A stretch of DNA of 64,000 bases, taken from the NCBI RefSeq assembly GCF_001426865.1, contig NZ_LMFO01000023.1:372001-436000 (forward strand). Reading direction: 5' to 3'. The notes under the pieces are model-generated. The model searched no databases. It was not told the origin of the DNA and worked only from the letters and a program-made list of their open reading frames with translations. The stretch comes from Paenibacillus sp. Root52. Its GTDB lineage: Bacteria > Bacillota > Bacilli > Paenibacillales > Paenibacillaceae. Both the position numbers and the translations under genes were made by a program. This document shows, one piece after another, positions 1-8,986 of this stretch. Positions within the stretch are counted from its first letter, which is position 1. Each line of letters opens with the position of its first letter.

Positions 1-208
1 TTTGCGTATTCTGCGATCTACCTTTACCACTTTAGAACCACCAGCTTCCTAATTAAATACTACACACTTTCTGAGAAACTGTGAACTAATGCACAAAATC
101 ACTCATTTTAAGACTTGTAGCGTTTTCATTTCTGTCTATCATTATACGTAATAGACTATTAATACACTATTGTGCATTTATGCATGGATGGGAATGGAGT
201 TCATTATT

Positions 209-907
209 ATGAAAATTGCAGTTATTGGAGCAACAGGAGGAACTGGAAGGAAAGTGATGGAACGAGCACTTGAACTTGGCCATGATGTTATAGCCATAGC
301 TCGTCGGCCAGAAATGATCCCCCCCTTGGAGAGACTCACCGTCAGACAGGGAGATGTATTTGACGAGTCCAGTTTGGTCAGAGCCGTTGCTGGTGCAGAA
401 GTAGTCATCAGCTGCATCGGCCCGCCCAGTAACGTTTCGCCGGATGCTGCCAAGCAATTTCTAAATCTAAGAGCTGGCATGAATGTTATGGCGGCTAACT
501 TCTCACCCGGTACTGTCATGTCCGAAGGTATGCCCAATATGATAGCAGCCTGTCAAATTGCGGGTGTGAAGCGTCTAATCATGCAGAGCGGCATTAATTT
601 GAGCAACGGAAGAGAGCTGTCTCCCCTCCATCGATTGGCAGTTCGCATGATGCGCCGTATATTTTGGAAAGCCATCGAGGATAAATCAATTGCTGAGCAT
701 GCGTTAATACAGAGTGAGCTAGAATGGGTCATTGTACGGGCATCCGTGCTTCAATACGCCGAGGGTACTTTAAAATATACAGCAGGCCCATTAGCTCGCA
801 TAAATCCTGTCGGAGCACTTCCCTTTGCAGACTGTGCCGACTGCCTAGTGCGGGCAGCAACCAGTGAGTCTGAGTGGATCAGGCAAGTTGTTAATGTTGG
901 ACGTTGA
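209..907 (+). CDS. NAD(P)-binding SDR/NmrA-like oxidoreductase
   Basis: Predicted cytosolic NAD(P)-binding protein of 232 residues. The N-terminus begins MKIAVIGATGGTGRKV, a Rossmann GxxGxxG dinucleotide loop typical of atypical short-chain dehydrogenases of the NmrA/YwnB type. The substrate cannot be inferred. I start it at ATG 209, where the Rossmann strand begins; the 13 codons open upstream (from 170) add no conserved sequence. It is the only plus-strand gene in the first 30 kb and its base composition is richer in GC than the genes that follow. It therefore probably marks the chromosomal flank at the distal end of the cassette array. The function is assigned at superfamily level only. 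Confidence 0.8.
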   Translation: MKIAVIGATGGTGRKVMERALELGHDVIAIARRPEMIPPLERLTVRQGDVFDESSLVRAVAGAEVVISCIGPPSNVSPDAAKQFLNLRAGMNVMAANFSPGTVMSEGMPNMIAACQIAGVKRLIMQSGINLSNGRELSPLHRLAVRMMRRIFWKAIEDKSIAEHALIQSELEWVIVRASVLQYAEGTLKYTAGPLARINPVGALPFADCADCLVRAATSESEWIRQVVNVGR

Positions 908-1037
908 CATCGGTCATCCAGCTCTCTAAACATTTCAATCTAACTTAGTCATCAACTACCTGATGTTACTCTCATAGGATCTTAGAGTCTTCAACAAATT
1001 CATCCTGCTTTTAAGCGTTTATTAAATCTTCACATCA

Positions 1038-1268
1038 CTATGTACTGTAGATGTCTTTGATCGTTAACCATGTTTCATACCATAATGTTTTTTGATTCAA
1101 AGGCTCTATCACTACAGTTTGACCATCTTTTTTATTTAAGTAAATGACACCTTCCCGCTGAACAAGCTCATCGTTGAAATTAAACACAATATCTCTACAT
1201 TCTTGCTCATACTCCTTTTCTCTTGTTTCTGACCACTCTGCTTTTTCAATAGAATATCTCTTCCTCAT
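1038..1268 (-). CDS. Small hypothetical protein (76 aa)
   Basis: Not recognised. It is a small soluble protein, rich in charged residues, with an aromatic C-terminus. A clear AGGAGG-like ribosome binding site lies upstream of the ATG at 1268. It is the last gene at the distal end of the array, and no repeat is visible on either side of it. It could be a degraded cassette gene. Confidence 0.55.
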   Translation of the reverse strand: MRKRYSIEKAEWSETREKEYEQECRDIVFNFNDELVQREGVIYLNKKDGQTVVIEPLNQKTLWYETWLTIKDIYST

Positions 1269-1364
1269 TAGTAGAATCCTCCTGGAGTTATTATTGAAGT
1301 AACCTCCCTGTATGCCTTCTGAGCGTATTTATTAAAATAGTCTTCATATCTCGGTTGTTTTTGT

Positions 1365-1760
1365 TTACACTCTTAGTTGTTCTTCCAACCATTCTTCAAG
1401 TGTCTCTTTAATTACAAATCGATCTTTAGTAGAAATGCTTTTGATCTCATTCCATTCCCCATCAACAAGTTCCAGACGGTAATGGCCGTTAATATCTGAA
1501 TCTGGATACCATCCTAAATCAAAAAGTATCGTGTCTTCTCTTTCAGGAATAAACCACTTCCCATTGTTGATTTTCATTTTAACGATCTGTAATAAATCTT
1601 CTGTGAAGAATTCCCAATTCTCAATAAAGTAATCACTATCTGCACTAAGAACAGGGTCTACATCGTAGAATTTGTTATAGGTTACTGCATAACCTGCTGG
1701 GATCTTGAGTTGCATTAAATTCAATTTTCTCGCCTTCCTGTCTTCTTTTTTTAACTTCAT
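1365..1760 (-). CDS. Hypothetical protein (131 aa)
   Basis: Not recognised. It is a soluble acidic protein with several Trp, Tyr and Phe residues and no signal peptide or membrane segment. Its start at 1760 lies only 2 nt beyond the stop of the frameshifted upstream gene (1763), which suggests translational coupling in an old two-gene unit. The composition is typical of immunity or stand-alone accessory proteins, but no family is assigned. Confidence 0.55.
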   Translation of the reverse strand: MKLKKEDRKARKLNLMQLKIPAGYAVTYNKFYDVDPVLSADSDYFIENWEFFTEDLLQIVKMKINNGKWFIPEREDTILFDLGWYPDSDINGHYRLELVDGEWNEIKSISTKDRFVIKETLEEWLEEQLRV

Positions 1761-1762
1761 CT

Positions 1763-2244
1763 CTAGTTATGCATCGCTGCCATTTTATATGTACGAATAA
1801 TCTCTCTCTTATAATCTTTCCACTTGAAAGTGAACGATTCTAGATCAATTTTTCTATTATGTGGTTCTAATCTAAAATCGCTCCACCTTACAAAATCCCC
1901 TTCCCTTTCACATAACCGCAATCTTCATCCTTACACCAAGGACACACTAATATGGGGTACCTATAATATAAGACTGGATGTAGTTGCTTCAGCAGAAAAT
2001 AATCAATAGACTCTTGCTGTTCCTCTTCTGTCCCCCAGCCTAAACTTGGTACAAAATCGTACTTTTTTAGCATCTGATAGAGGGATTTCCCATCAATGAT
2101 CCAATCAGCAAAAACCACATTTTTATTTCCTTCTTGATCAGGGTCACTGTCATCATAACGAGGTGCAAGCTTCGTTTCAAAATGATTTACCTTGTTCATT
2201 TCTCCTCCTACGTTTTCTCTCAAATCAATGATTTGATAACTCAT
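1763..2244 (-). pseudogene. Frameshifted hypothetical protein with a C-terminal CxxC motif
   Basis: The open frame from 2244 ends at 1888, just after CPWCKDEDCGYVKGKG. The sequence beyond continues without a stop in another frame for about 40 codons (VRWSDFRLEPHNRKID...) down to TAG at 1763. Restoring one G in the G-run near 1896-1899 would join the two parts into KGKGDFVRWSDF. The start may be ATG 2244 or ATG 2199, which has AGGAGG just upstream. The four-Cys segment suggests a small zinc knuckle. The frameshift is either real decay or a homopolymer sequencing error. The family is unknown. Confidence 0.6.
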
Positions 2245-2253
2245 AACTTCCCC

Positions 2254-2787
2254 CTAATCGGTTTTAGTTAATCTTGCTAATACGTCATCAACGTTATCCC
2301 ATTCATAGATTAATTCATTAAGGATTTTTCCTCCAATTTTTATTTGAACTGATTTAGATAAGTGAGCTCCATAATACTCATAAAAATAGCGTGTCTTGTT
2401 ATCCTCTAGAACATCAACGAATATTTTCTGGTAACCCAATGAATTGAATCGAACAAATAACTTTTTAAGTAGTTCCTTTCCTACTCCCTGCCCTTGGTAT
2501 TCATCAAGTATATAAATTGAAGTTAGATCTCCTGAGTCAGGGATCGTATTGGTCTCTCTCTTCCAACAATCTGCAAATCCAATGATTTCTCCTTCAGTGT
2601 TCTCTGCTATTACTACAAAACTGTCTGTTCTCTTGATATTATTAATCCATAATTCAGTTCTTTGTTCATAAAATAGATTTTTTAAAAACTCCTCTGGAAT
2701 AATCCCCTTGTATGTCGTTCTCCAACTATCCACATGAACTTTTGCAATTCCTTCAGCGTCATGAATCGTAGCTTCTCTAACCTGCAA
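2254..2787 (-). CDS. GNAT family N-acetyltransferase
   Basis: Predicted acetyl-CoA-dependent N-acetyltransferase of 177 residues. It begins MQVREATIHDAEGIAKVHVDSW, the usual GNAT beta1-alpha1. The acetyl-CoA loop reads YQGQGVGKELLKKL near residues 97-110 (Q/RxxGxG/A). The C-terminus has the aromatic FYEYYGA motif of the last conserved helix and strand. The substrate is unknown; relatives modify small amines or protein N-termini. It lies 9 nt from the next gene upstream in the same direction. The whole fold seems intact, although this is in the decayed distal part of the array. Confidence 0.85.
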   Translation of the reverse strand: MQVREATIHDAEGIAKVHVDSWRTTYKGIIPEEFLKNLFYEQRTELWINNIKRTDSFVVIAENTEGEIIGFADCWKRETNTIPDSGDLTSIYILDEYQGQGVGKELLKKLFVRFNSLGYQKIFVDVLEDNKTRYFYEYYGAHLSKSVQIKIGGKILNELIYEWDNVDDVLARLTKTD

Positions 2788-2814
2788 ATTATCATCTCCT
2801 ACATTTTTTATTCA

Positions 2815-3240
2815 TTAATTAGCTCTAACTAATTGTTCAGTTTGTATTTTATATTTCCTGATGACTAAATCAAAGTTCATTATTTCTTGTTTACTAAGAC
2901 CTTTTGTGTCTATCTTGAAGTACCCGGATATATCCTTTGATTCATTAATTTCGATTACTTTATTTACTTCCAGTTTCAAAGAATTGTCAATTAATCGATC
3001 AGATAAATCTTTAGAAATTACTGGCTCAACCCCTATTACTGAGATTGGTTTTCCTAACTTGTTCTGTAAATTGATACTATAGGTTACTTCAGTTATATCT
3101 GAATTTTCACCACCTAATGAGAGGAGTGTTTGCCCAATCACTATACCATCATCAATGATTTCAGATTTATTTCTATTTAAACAACCAATTATAGAAAAAG
3201 TAATGCATATCAATAAAATTACTAATAAGACTCTCTTCAT
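2815..3240 (-). CDS. Putative lipoprotein (141 aa)
   Basis: Predicted membrane-anchored lipoprotein. The N-terminus is MKRVLLVILLICITFSIIGC, that is, positive residues, a hydrophobic core and a lipobox (S-I-I-G-C) with the lipidated Cys at residue 20. The mature part is about 120 residues, polar and probably beta-rich, and is not recognised. Lipoproteins of this size in similar settings are often unknown extracytoplasmic binding or immunity proteins. A degenerate cassette repeat lies just upstream (3260-3348). Confidence 0.75.
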   Translation of the reverse strand: MKRVLLVILLICITFSIIGCLNRNKSEIIDDGIVIGQTLLSLGGENSDITEVTYSINLQNKLGKPISVIGVEPVISKDLSDRLIDNSLKLEVNKVIEINESKDISGYFKIDTKGLSKQEIMNFDLVIRKYKIQTEQLVRAN

Positions 3241-3259
3241 TATTATGAAACTCCTTTAT

Positions 3260-3348
3260 GAATCTGTCCTGTAAATCTGCTGCTATGAGATGTCCCTTCC
3301 GGATTAAGGATTGGCTTGCCGATCCGCAGCGTCGAATGCGATGTTATT
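3260..3348. repeat. Degenerate attC-like repeat (site 0)
   Basis: The right part reads gatccgcagcgtcgaatg then gttat, close to the conserved attC end ccgcagcgtgaatattatgttat. The left part keeps only cctgta. The central arms are scrambled. It is the outermost recognisable repeat; the next is 7 kb away. Confidence 0.55.
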
Positions 3349-3420
3349 ATCAAATGTCAGTCACTTTTTTAATATACAAAATGAGATTCTTCGACTCTCT
3401 ACAGTTACCTCAATAAATAG

Positions 3421-4149
3421 TTATAAAATATCTGATAATGGTTTGAAATCACGGTTATTCAATTCAATCTTATTCATTTTACCGTTACATTTTTTCAATA
3501 CATATGCCTTGCTTTCTATATTACTCTTTATTATTTTGTACATATCTCCATCAATTACAATAGCGACATTGTTTTCAAGAGCAATGCCTGGAACCTCTTT
3601 ATCTAACATCTTGTCATCAAATGTTTCATGACCAACTTCATTGTAATGTGGACAGTGATTAGCGGGAATGAGCCCAAGTCCTATGACTTGCTCTCTATCC
3701 CACCATCCATCACGATTGGTTTCTATACTGCTGTTGCTATGGCCTTCTAAAAACCAACAAATAGAACCTGCACTCAAACCGGATAATACTATATTATGTG
3801 CATAGGCTTCTTTAAGATATTGATCTACTTTTTTAGTTCTCCATATTTCCATCATTTTAACAGTGTCTCCGCCACCTACATAAATGATATTTGAGGATAG
3901 GATCTTGTCCTTAATGGCTTCATCAGAGATATCCTGATTGACAAGACATAACGTATCAACTGTACAACCCAATTGCTCCCCATATACAGCCTTAACAGTA
4001 TCAATGTAGCCTTGAGCATCATTACTTGCTGTTGGAATGAATAGTAGCTTTGGATTTTCAATATTTGCAAACTCAACGATGTACCTGTCTATTGACAGAG
4101 TCTCATGAAACCGCATTTCGCCACCACCGATTGCAACTATTTTCCCCAT
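3421..4149 (-). CDS. Peptidase S51 / dipeptidase E-like (type 1 glutamine amidotransferase-like)
   Basis: Predicted cytosolic protein of the peptidase E (S51) family, 242 residues. It starts MGKIVAIGGGEM. The nucleophile elbow is GLSAGSICW around residue 125, with Ser as nucleophile, followed by IPANHCPHYN. These fit the Ser-His arrangement of aspartyl dipeptidases. The usual family length is about 210-240. A second member of the family is at 18008-18625. No repeat is visible between this gene and the NUDIX gene, 21 nt upstream. Confidence 0.8.
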   Translation of the reverse strand: MGKIVAIGGGEMRFHETLSIDRYIVEFANIENPKLLFIPTASNDAQGYIDTVKAVYGEQLGCTVDTLCLVNQDISDEAIKDKILSSNIIYVGGGDTVKMMEIWRTKKVDQYLKEAYAHNIVLSGLSAGSICWFLEGHSNSSIETNRDGWWDREQVIGLGLIPANHCPHYNEVGHETFDDKMLDKEVPGIALENNVAIVIDGDMYKIIKSNIESKAYVLKKCNGKMNKIELNNRDFKPLSDIL

Positions 4150-4170
4150 AGATATACACCTCCCAAAATT

Positions 4171-4650
4171 CTATACGAGTGTTTCGTTTATATAATATTG
4201 TATTCCAGCTCGATCTATTTCTGAAAATTGAAGGGGGTTTTCTTCCAATAGTTCTTTTAGCTCTCTTATCTTGATCCATCGAATCCCTGATGTTTCATCT
4301 CCCGTTTCAAGCAACTCTCCGTTTGCTTTACATCTAAAATAATAACCTAGAGAATCCACTGGCCCTTTTATAGTTTGGTACGCTACAAATGGTTTAACAC
4401 ATTCTACTTCAAAGTGATTTCCTTCAGTAACTATTCTTAATTCCTCTCCTTCAATTTCAGATAAATCTAGCCCCGTTTCTTCTTTCACTTCTCTCCTCAA
4501 TGCTTGTGTTAATGATTCAAAAGGTTCAATGCGCCCTCCAGGAAGTTCAATAGTTAATGGCTCATTCGGTTTCACTCTATTCTGAATCACAATTTCGATA
4601 TGATCATCAATATGTCTTTCAATGATTGCTCTTGTATTAACATAAAACAA
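4171..4650 (-). CDS. NUDIX hydrolase
   Basis: Predicted nucleoside-diphosphate-type hydrolase, 159 residues. The Nudix box is complete: GGRIEPFESLTQALRREV followed by KEETGLD (GX5EX7REVXEETGL). The substrate is unknown; many stand-alone members clean up damaged nucleotides or sugar nucleotides. The start is TTG 4650, preceded by AAAGGTGG at suitable spacing. It is 21 nt from the S51-like gene and is probably transcribed with it. Confidence 0.85.
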   Translation of the reverse strand: MFYVNTRAIIERHIDDHIEIVIQNRVKPNEPLTIELPGGRIEPFESLTQALRREVKEETGLDLSEIEGEELRIVTEGNHFEVECVKPFVAYQTIKGPVDSLGYYFRCKANGELLETGDETSGIRWIKIRELKELLEENPLQFSEIDRAGIQYYINETLV

Positions 4651-4742
4651 GGTAATCCACCTTTCCTGTTACAGGTTATAGTTACTTCAATTAAAACCAC
4701 CTAACTATCATCACACTTGCTGTTTTTATAACGGTAGACCGC

Positions 4743-5036
4743 TTATCCACCCTTTAACTTTTCAGCAATATACGCTTGTAGTTGATATATGTCTGAGTGA
4801 AGCTTCTCTTCCTCGTATGTATTTCCATACTCTCCAAGCCAGCGTGGGGTGCGGATGTGCCACTCATCTGTCAAGTATTGCTTCTCATTAAGATACTCTA
4901 CAATGTGCTCTAAGAAATATTCCAGAGATCCGAAGGATTGTTTATGAGTATCGTTAATGATGGCATGTGTATCTTCAATAATTGCCTGTAACGTTTGCTG
5001 AATATGATCTTCTGGATGCATAGCGTTATTTTCCAT
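4743..5036 (-). CDS. Small hypothetical protein (97 aa)
   Basis: Not recognised. ATG 5036 is preferred over the upstream start at 5069 because AAGGAGATCACCTC precedes it. The protein is soluble, acidic and mostly helical, with a HIRTPRWLGEYG segment. No membrane or signal sequence is seen. It lies between the NUDIX and CPT-like genes in the distal array, where repeats have been lost. Confidence 0.55.
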   Translation of the reverse strand: MENNAMHPEDHIQQTLQAIIEDTHAIINDTHKQSFGSLEYFLEHIVEYLNEKQYLTDEWHIRTPRWLGEYGNTYEEEKLHSDIYQLQAYIAEKLKGG

Positions 5037-5178
5037 GAGGTGATCTCCTTCTGTTCTGACAAAATACAATGAATCGATGCCCCAAGGTGTATTTGAGACA
5101 TCGATTTAAATGATCTAACTATGTGAGGTAAACAATAACAACGTACCAAAACTGAAGTTGCTTCTGCAGCTTACATCA

Positions 5179-5760
5179 TTATCTTCTACTTAACTTTTTG
5201 AAGGCTGGGTATTCCTGACCGGATTTCATATAACTTAATATTTTCTCCGCACATCCTGCGGAACTGAGTTCTTCCGTATTCACTTCCAGATCATATTCAT
5301 CGTAGGAGTATATATAATCGAACTGGGAATGGGCGAGTCCAATCTCGCGATCTCCCCTACTCTGTTCTCTTCTGGTGAGTTCTTCTTTGGAGCAATGTAC
5401 ACCTACAAACATGATCGGATAATCCGAAAGCAAATCATAAAAATCATTAAACCACTTGTCATTACTGATGACTGTATCCACAATCACATTCAAACCCAGC
5501 TCTGAAAATAATTTAATAGTTGCATAGTACAATGAGCCAATCGGGTCAAAAAGAATATCTGACATCACACCTGCATCTAATTCTCTTGTTGGTTTTATAT
5601 CTGGATATGTAGTATCGATAAACTGATCATAATTTTGGAAAAATTGATCTACAGACAGATGATGAAAGGGAATGTCAGCCTGATTTTTCATTTCCATCGC
5701 AATGCTGGTCTTCCCCGAACTTGACGTTCCGTTCAAAAATATAATGAGACCCCGTTCCAT
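5179..5760 (-). CDS. Chloramphenicol phosphotransferase-like (CPT family) kinase
   Basis: Predicted ATP-dependent small-molecule kinase, 193 residues, P-loop NTPase fold. Walker A is LNGTSSSGKTS at residues 9-19, preceded by the GLIIFLNG strand typical of CPT proteins. An Asp follows in SVDQFF near residue 37, at the place of the catalytic base of chloramphenicol phosphotransferase. A second acidic strand, VIVDTVIS, is near residue 92. Members phosphorylate chloramphenicol or unknown alcohols. Actual resistance cannot be predicted. It fits the theme of modifying enzymes in this array. Confidence 0.75.
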   Translation of the reverse strand: MERGLIIFLNGTSSSGKTSIAMEMKNQADIPFHHLSVDQFFQNYDQFIDTTYPDIKPTRELDAGVMSDILFDPIGSLYYATIKLFSELGLNVIVDTVISNDKWFNDFYDLLSDYPIMFVGVHCSKEELTRREQSRGDREIGLAHSQFDYIYSYDEYDLEVNTEELSSAGCAEKILSYMKSGQEYPAFKKLSRR

Positions 5761-5820
5761 ATCTAGATCCCCCTTATCTTATGCATTGGCTCAAATTATT
5801 GAGCATATTTTGGTTTAACA

Positions 5821-6108
5821 CTACGTACGTTTTCCAATAAATAACACGTTCTGAGTCCAATGAAGATTGTATCCATAACGGTATAGCTCAAAGTATGGGT
5901 ATAGGCAGGCTTCCATGTCCTGCAAACCTTGATAACGAGGCCATTGCAAGTAGTATGCTACCCAATAATCACAAGCGATAGAGTAGTAGGCTTCATTCAA
6001 TATTTCAATCGTCTCATTGTAGTCACTGCGCGAACTGAGAAGTTCTCCAAGTGCTTCGTAAACTGCTTCGCTATGTTCTTCATTCGTGCCTTGAATCGCT
6101 TCTTTCTC
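5821..6108 (-). pseudogene. Start-less gene remnant in frame behind the next gene
   Basis: After the TAA stop of the preceding gene (6109-6111) the same frame stays open for 95 codons and ends at TAG 5821-5823. The translation looks like real protein, with segments such as YYSIACDYWVAYYLQWPRY and YPYFELYRYGYNLHW. No ATG, GTG or TTG start with a ribosome binding site is present. It is either the C-terminal part of a gene split by a nonsense mutation or an N-terminally truncated cassette gene. The family is unknown. Confidence 0.5.
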
Positions 6109-6549
6109 TTACTTTCCAATTTCACCCTGCTTTAAAACTACGACTTCCTTCACACAAGCCAAATCGTGTAATGCTTCCTTAGCAATGTCCGCTGCTTCGT
6201 CATCTTCCGGCACGATGGAGAACAGACTCTCCAACCCTTTTATTAGCTCTTGGCCGAGTCCTCGTAACGCTTCCTCGGATGTACCTTCATGTCCACCATT
6301 GAAATAACCTGGTACATATTCGCCGGTGAAATCTTCTGGATTCAACATCTCATAAATTGGACGTATTCTGTCCAGAAAACGCTGCCCGCCAGAAATCGGT
6401 TCAAATACACGTTCAACCCCCGCGCCCGATGGCATAAACCACTGAAAAAAACCGTACAGATGGTCTGCTTCGACCTGCTCATCTTCTTCTATCTCTAATT
6501 CTTCTCCGCCCATTGCTAACAAATAACGACCATATTCCTGCTGATCCAT
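6109..6549 (-). CDS. Acidic hypothetical protein (146 aa)
   Basis: Not recognised. The start is ATG 6549, preceded by GGGGAAGG, in preference to 6588. The protein is acidic and helical, with MGGEELEIEEDEQVE near the N-terminus and a Gly-rich ISGGQRF segment. It may continue past its TAA into the in-frame remnant at 5821-6108, so it could be the N-terminal part of a broken larger gene. Confidence 0.55.
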   Translation of the reverse strand: MDQQEYGRYLLAMGGEELEIEEDEQVEADHLYGFFQWFMPSGAGVERVFEPISGGQRFLDRIRPIYEMLNPEDFTGEYVPGYFNGGHEGTSEEALRGLGQELIKGLESLFSIVPEDDEAADIAKEALHDLACVKEVVVLKQGEIGK

Positions 6550-6618
6550 GAATACCTTCCCCTCTCTCGGTTGACTGGACTGAAACAATCTTTACCTTCC
6601 TTTATATGTTTAGTAATT

Positions 6619-7251
6619 TCAGCAATCATTCCTAAAATGATTGTCTGATACTTTATATGCACTTAATAAGGGTTCATTGGGTTCATACCAATCCTTATTT
6701 CCAGCTTCTACTACCTGCCTTTTGCACGTTCCAAATACGCAACCACAATATGAAGTTTTTGAAGGTGTTGCATTACTTGATAATTTTAATGCTTCTTCTA
6801 GTTCTGCAAATTGAAAAGGAAGCTTAATAGCCCCCTCATCAACCCAGTGGAAGCAAAATTTCTCTGGACATGCACGAAATCGCTCTTTGTCTTCTTGGTA
6901 AATTAACGGCAATATTTCTTTATGTGACTTATGAAGATTAATCTGTTTCGAAACCTGAAGTAATAAGATCCGACACTTCTCAAAATATCGATGGTGACCG
7001 ATTCTATAAGTTAAAGAATTCAGCTCTTTATCAGCTCTATTAACGAACACTGGAATGAATTCGAATGTTCCACTAAGATACAACCCAATAATGTGATTTA
7101 TGTATGAAACCAAATTGTAGTGAGTTGAATTTCTTCTGAGCCACACACCTGGCAAGTTATCTTTATTATTTATTTCTTTGAAAATGGTTAACACTTCATC
7201 AGTCATTGCATGACTCCTTTGCTTCTTTGTTAGCTCTTTCTCTAAACTCAT
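6619..7251 (-). CDS. Hypothetical protein with C-terminal Cys motif (210 aa)
   Basis: Not recognised. The first 150 residues are helical and basic. The C-terminal third holds several Cys and His residues (CPEKFCFHW, SYCGCVFGTCKR) that could bind a metal. The start overlaps the stop of the DinB-like gene by 4 nt (7248-7251), so the two are translationally coupled and may work together. No repeat separates them. Confidence 0.6.
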   Translation of the reverse strand: MSLEKELTKKQRSHAMTDEVLTIFKEINNKDNLPGVWLRRNSTHYNLVSYINHIIGLYLSGTFEFIPVFVNRADKELNSLTYRIGHHRYFEKCRILLLQVSKQINLHKSHKEILPLIYQEDKERFRACPEKFCFHWVDEGAIKLPFQFAELEEALKLSSNATPSKTSYCGCVFGTCKRQVVEAGNKDWYEPNEPLLSAYKVSDNHFRNDC

Positions 7252-7733
7252 TTTTCAACTCGTATTTGCTTCTTTAACAACATGATCTGCCCGACATGAT
7301 AAGCATTATGAATGCTCAAATTAGAGACAACTCCCCACCAAGGAGCATTGAAATATTCTGGAAGTTGTTTGGTGAGCTTCGAATCTTCTGTTTCTTCTAA
7401 GACAACTTTCCAATTAACGAACACATTCTCAAGTCTATTCAATGTTTCTGTCCAGCCAATCTCATTCAATTGATCTTGTGCCACAGCAAATGTCTCATCA
7501 TTATCAATATTATGATCTAATCTAAATTCTCCCGCCTTAAATCGCTCAAGCCACTTTTCATTCCAAAAAATAAGATGATTCACTATCGACCATATGCTTT
7601 GTTCATTGTCATTCTTAATGACTGCTTCTTCTGCTGTTAGATCATCCAAGATCTCCGCAAGAGGAAGAAACCAACTCTTATCGTTATAGCATGCCGTTAA
7701 TTGATCTATCAAAATCGATTTATAGCTCATCAA
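7248..7733 (-). CDS. DinB family protein
   Basis: Predicted four-helix DinB/YfiT-type protein, 161 residues. Metal-ligand candidates are the His in SIVNHLIFWNEKW near residue 52 and the His in IHNAYHVGQIMLL near residue 145; NAYHVGQI is the usual family signature. Members include thiol S-transferases that use bacillithiol or mycothiol, but most have no known role. It is coupled by a 4-nt overlap to the Cys-rich gene downstream. Length and motifs are normal for the family. Confidence 0.8.
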   Translation of the reverse strand: MMSYKSILIDQLTACYNDKSWFLPLAEILDDLTAEEAVIKNDNEQSIWSIVNHLIFWNEKWLERFKAGEFRLDHNIDNDETFAVAQDQLNEIGWTETLNRLENVFVNWKVVLEETEDSKLTKQLPEYFNAPWWGVVSNLSIHNAYHVGQIMLLKKQIRVEK

Positions 7734-7756
7734 ATAATCCTCTTCTCTTCATTAAT

Positions 7757-8131
7757 TTAGGTAAGTATTTCTCCCATCCAATTTACTAAGATTAGATCCT
7801 TCTCTTTTGAATAACACCAATCAATAATCTCGCCTACTAGTTTTGGGGTTATCAATTTATCTTGCCAAATCGGTGTCAAAACCCTTCTATATCCCGTATA
7901 ATCACCACTTAACCCCTCAAATTCCTTCCCCATTACGACTAACATCGGTCTCCAATTCGGTTTAACTGCTTGTTCTAATTCGTAGGCAACGATAAACTTT
8001 TTATCTTCAGATAAGATGTGAAGCTTATGAACCCCAGCATCATCGTAGTCTGGAGCCACATACCAATAAAACACTCTATCAAGACGAACTATTTTTCGTC
8101 GTAGTTTTCTACTCACCGCCATGTCATGCAC
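7757..8131 (-). CDS. Hypothetical protein (124 aa)
   Basis: Not recognised. It is a soluble protein with a probable beta-rich core (RVFYWYVAPDYDD, HKLHILSEDKKFIVAYEL) and a C-terminal helix. The pattern is like small immunity or regulatory proteins of Bacillota, but no family name is justified. The start codon context is ordinary. Confidence 0.5.
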   Translation of the reverse strand: MHDMAVSRKLRRKIVRLDRVFYWYVAPDYDDAGVHKLHILSEDKKFIVAYELEQAVKPNWRPMLVVMGKEFEGLSGDYTGYRRVLTPIWQDKLITPKLVGEIIDWCYSKEKDLILVNWMGEILT

Positions 8132-8168
8132 CTATCTTCGCTTTATTAGTCGACCTTCATCAAACCGT

Positions 8169-8626
8169 TTATCTAGATACTGCGACTCTTTGAGCCCTGA
8201 AATCATTAAAGGCATCAGTATGTTGCTGATTAAATAACTCAGGCACTTCATTTGGATCAAAGAATTGAACTTCTATACTTTCTTCATTACTACTAATCAG
8301 TTCTCCATCGGAAATGCGTCCCAGATAAAAAAACGAAATCGTTTGTGCCTGATCCCCATTTGCATACTTATCAAAATACTTGGTGTACACGCCTATTAAT
8401 TTCTCAACGAAGATTGTTACTCCTGTTTCTTCTTTCACTTCACGAATAGCTGTCTCTTCAGCAGATTCGCCTAACTCCATAGCTCCTCCTGGAAATCCCC
8501 AAGCATTTTTATCTCTTCTCCGTTGAAGCATATTTGTCCTTCTTCGTTTAAAACGATGGCTCCTGCAAAGTTAAGAATGATCATTTCAGTGCCTACCTTA
8601 CTTCTAATCCACTTAATATAATCCAT
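8169..8626 (-). pseudogene. NUDIX hydrolase, frameshifted near its N-terminus
   Basis: An ATG at 8626 with AGGAG 8 nt upstream starts MDYIKWIRSKVGTEMIILNF, the normal N-terminal part of a NUDIX hydrolase of this type. After ...LNEEGQI the frame is lost. One base must be added near 8531 to continue as LQRRRDKNAWGFPGGAME, followed by the complete Nudix box (GGAMELGESAEETAIREV, KEETG). The ORF that begins at ATG 8531 alone lacks the first strands. It is either true decay or a sequencing error. The catalytic box itself is intact. Confidence 0.7.
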
Positions 8627-8674
8627 TAATTTTCTCCTTTTCATAAACTTCTGTAGAGCTAAGCTTAAATATAT

Positions 8675-8945
8675 CTATTCATTCCACAGTCTCGTTACAT
8701 CTTTCAATTCTAGGTCTTCAAATTGCATTTTATAGATATCCGGTTTCTTTAATTGATCTAAGAAAGCTAAGCCATAATTTGAATCAAAATGATTCATCAT
8801 CAAAGTCATTACAAGACCGTGTGTTCCAATCGCAATTTTCTTTCCCTTGTGTTCTTTTAATATGGTTTTGAGCACTGTCATTGACCTATTCTGACAATCC
8901 GCGTTGATTCGCCACCTGGTAAGGCATATTCAGCGTTTTCATTTA
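8675..8945 (-). pseudogene. Histidine phosphatase family, C-terminal remnant
   Basis: The ORF from 8881 carries KKIAIGTHGLVMTLMMNHFD, the C-terminal half of a phosphoglycerate-mutase-like histidine phosphatase including the second catalytic His (GTHG). The sequence just upstream encodes NAEYALPGGES in another frame, which is the expected preceding segment (LPGGESN..QNR). One A is missing near 8910. The N-terminal RHG motif is absent altogether, so the gene has lost its first half as well as its frame. Confidence 0.65.
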
Positions 8946-8986
8946 GACCTCCTTGAGACGCTCTGATAAATAGATTTACTGTGATT

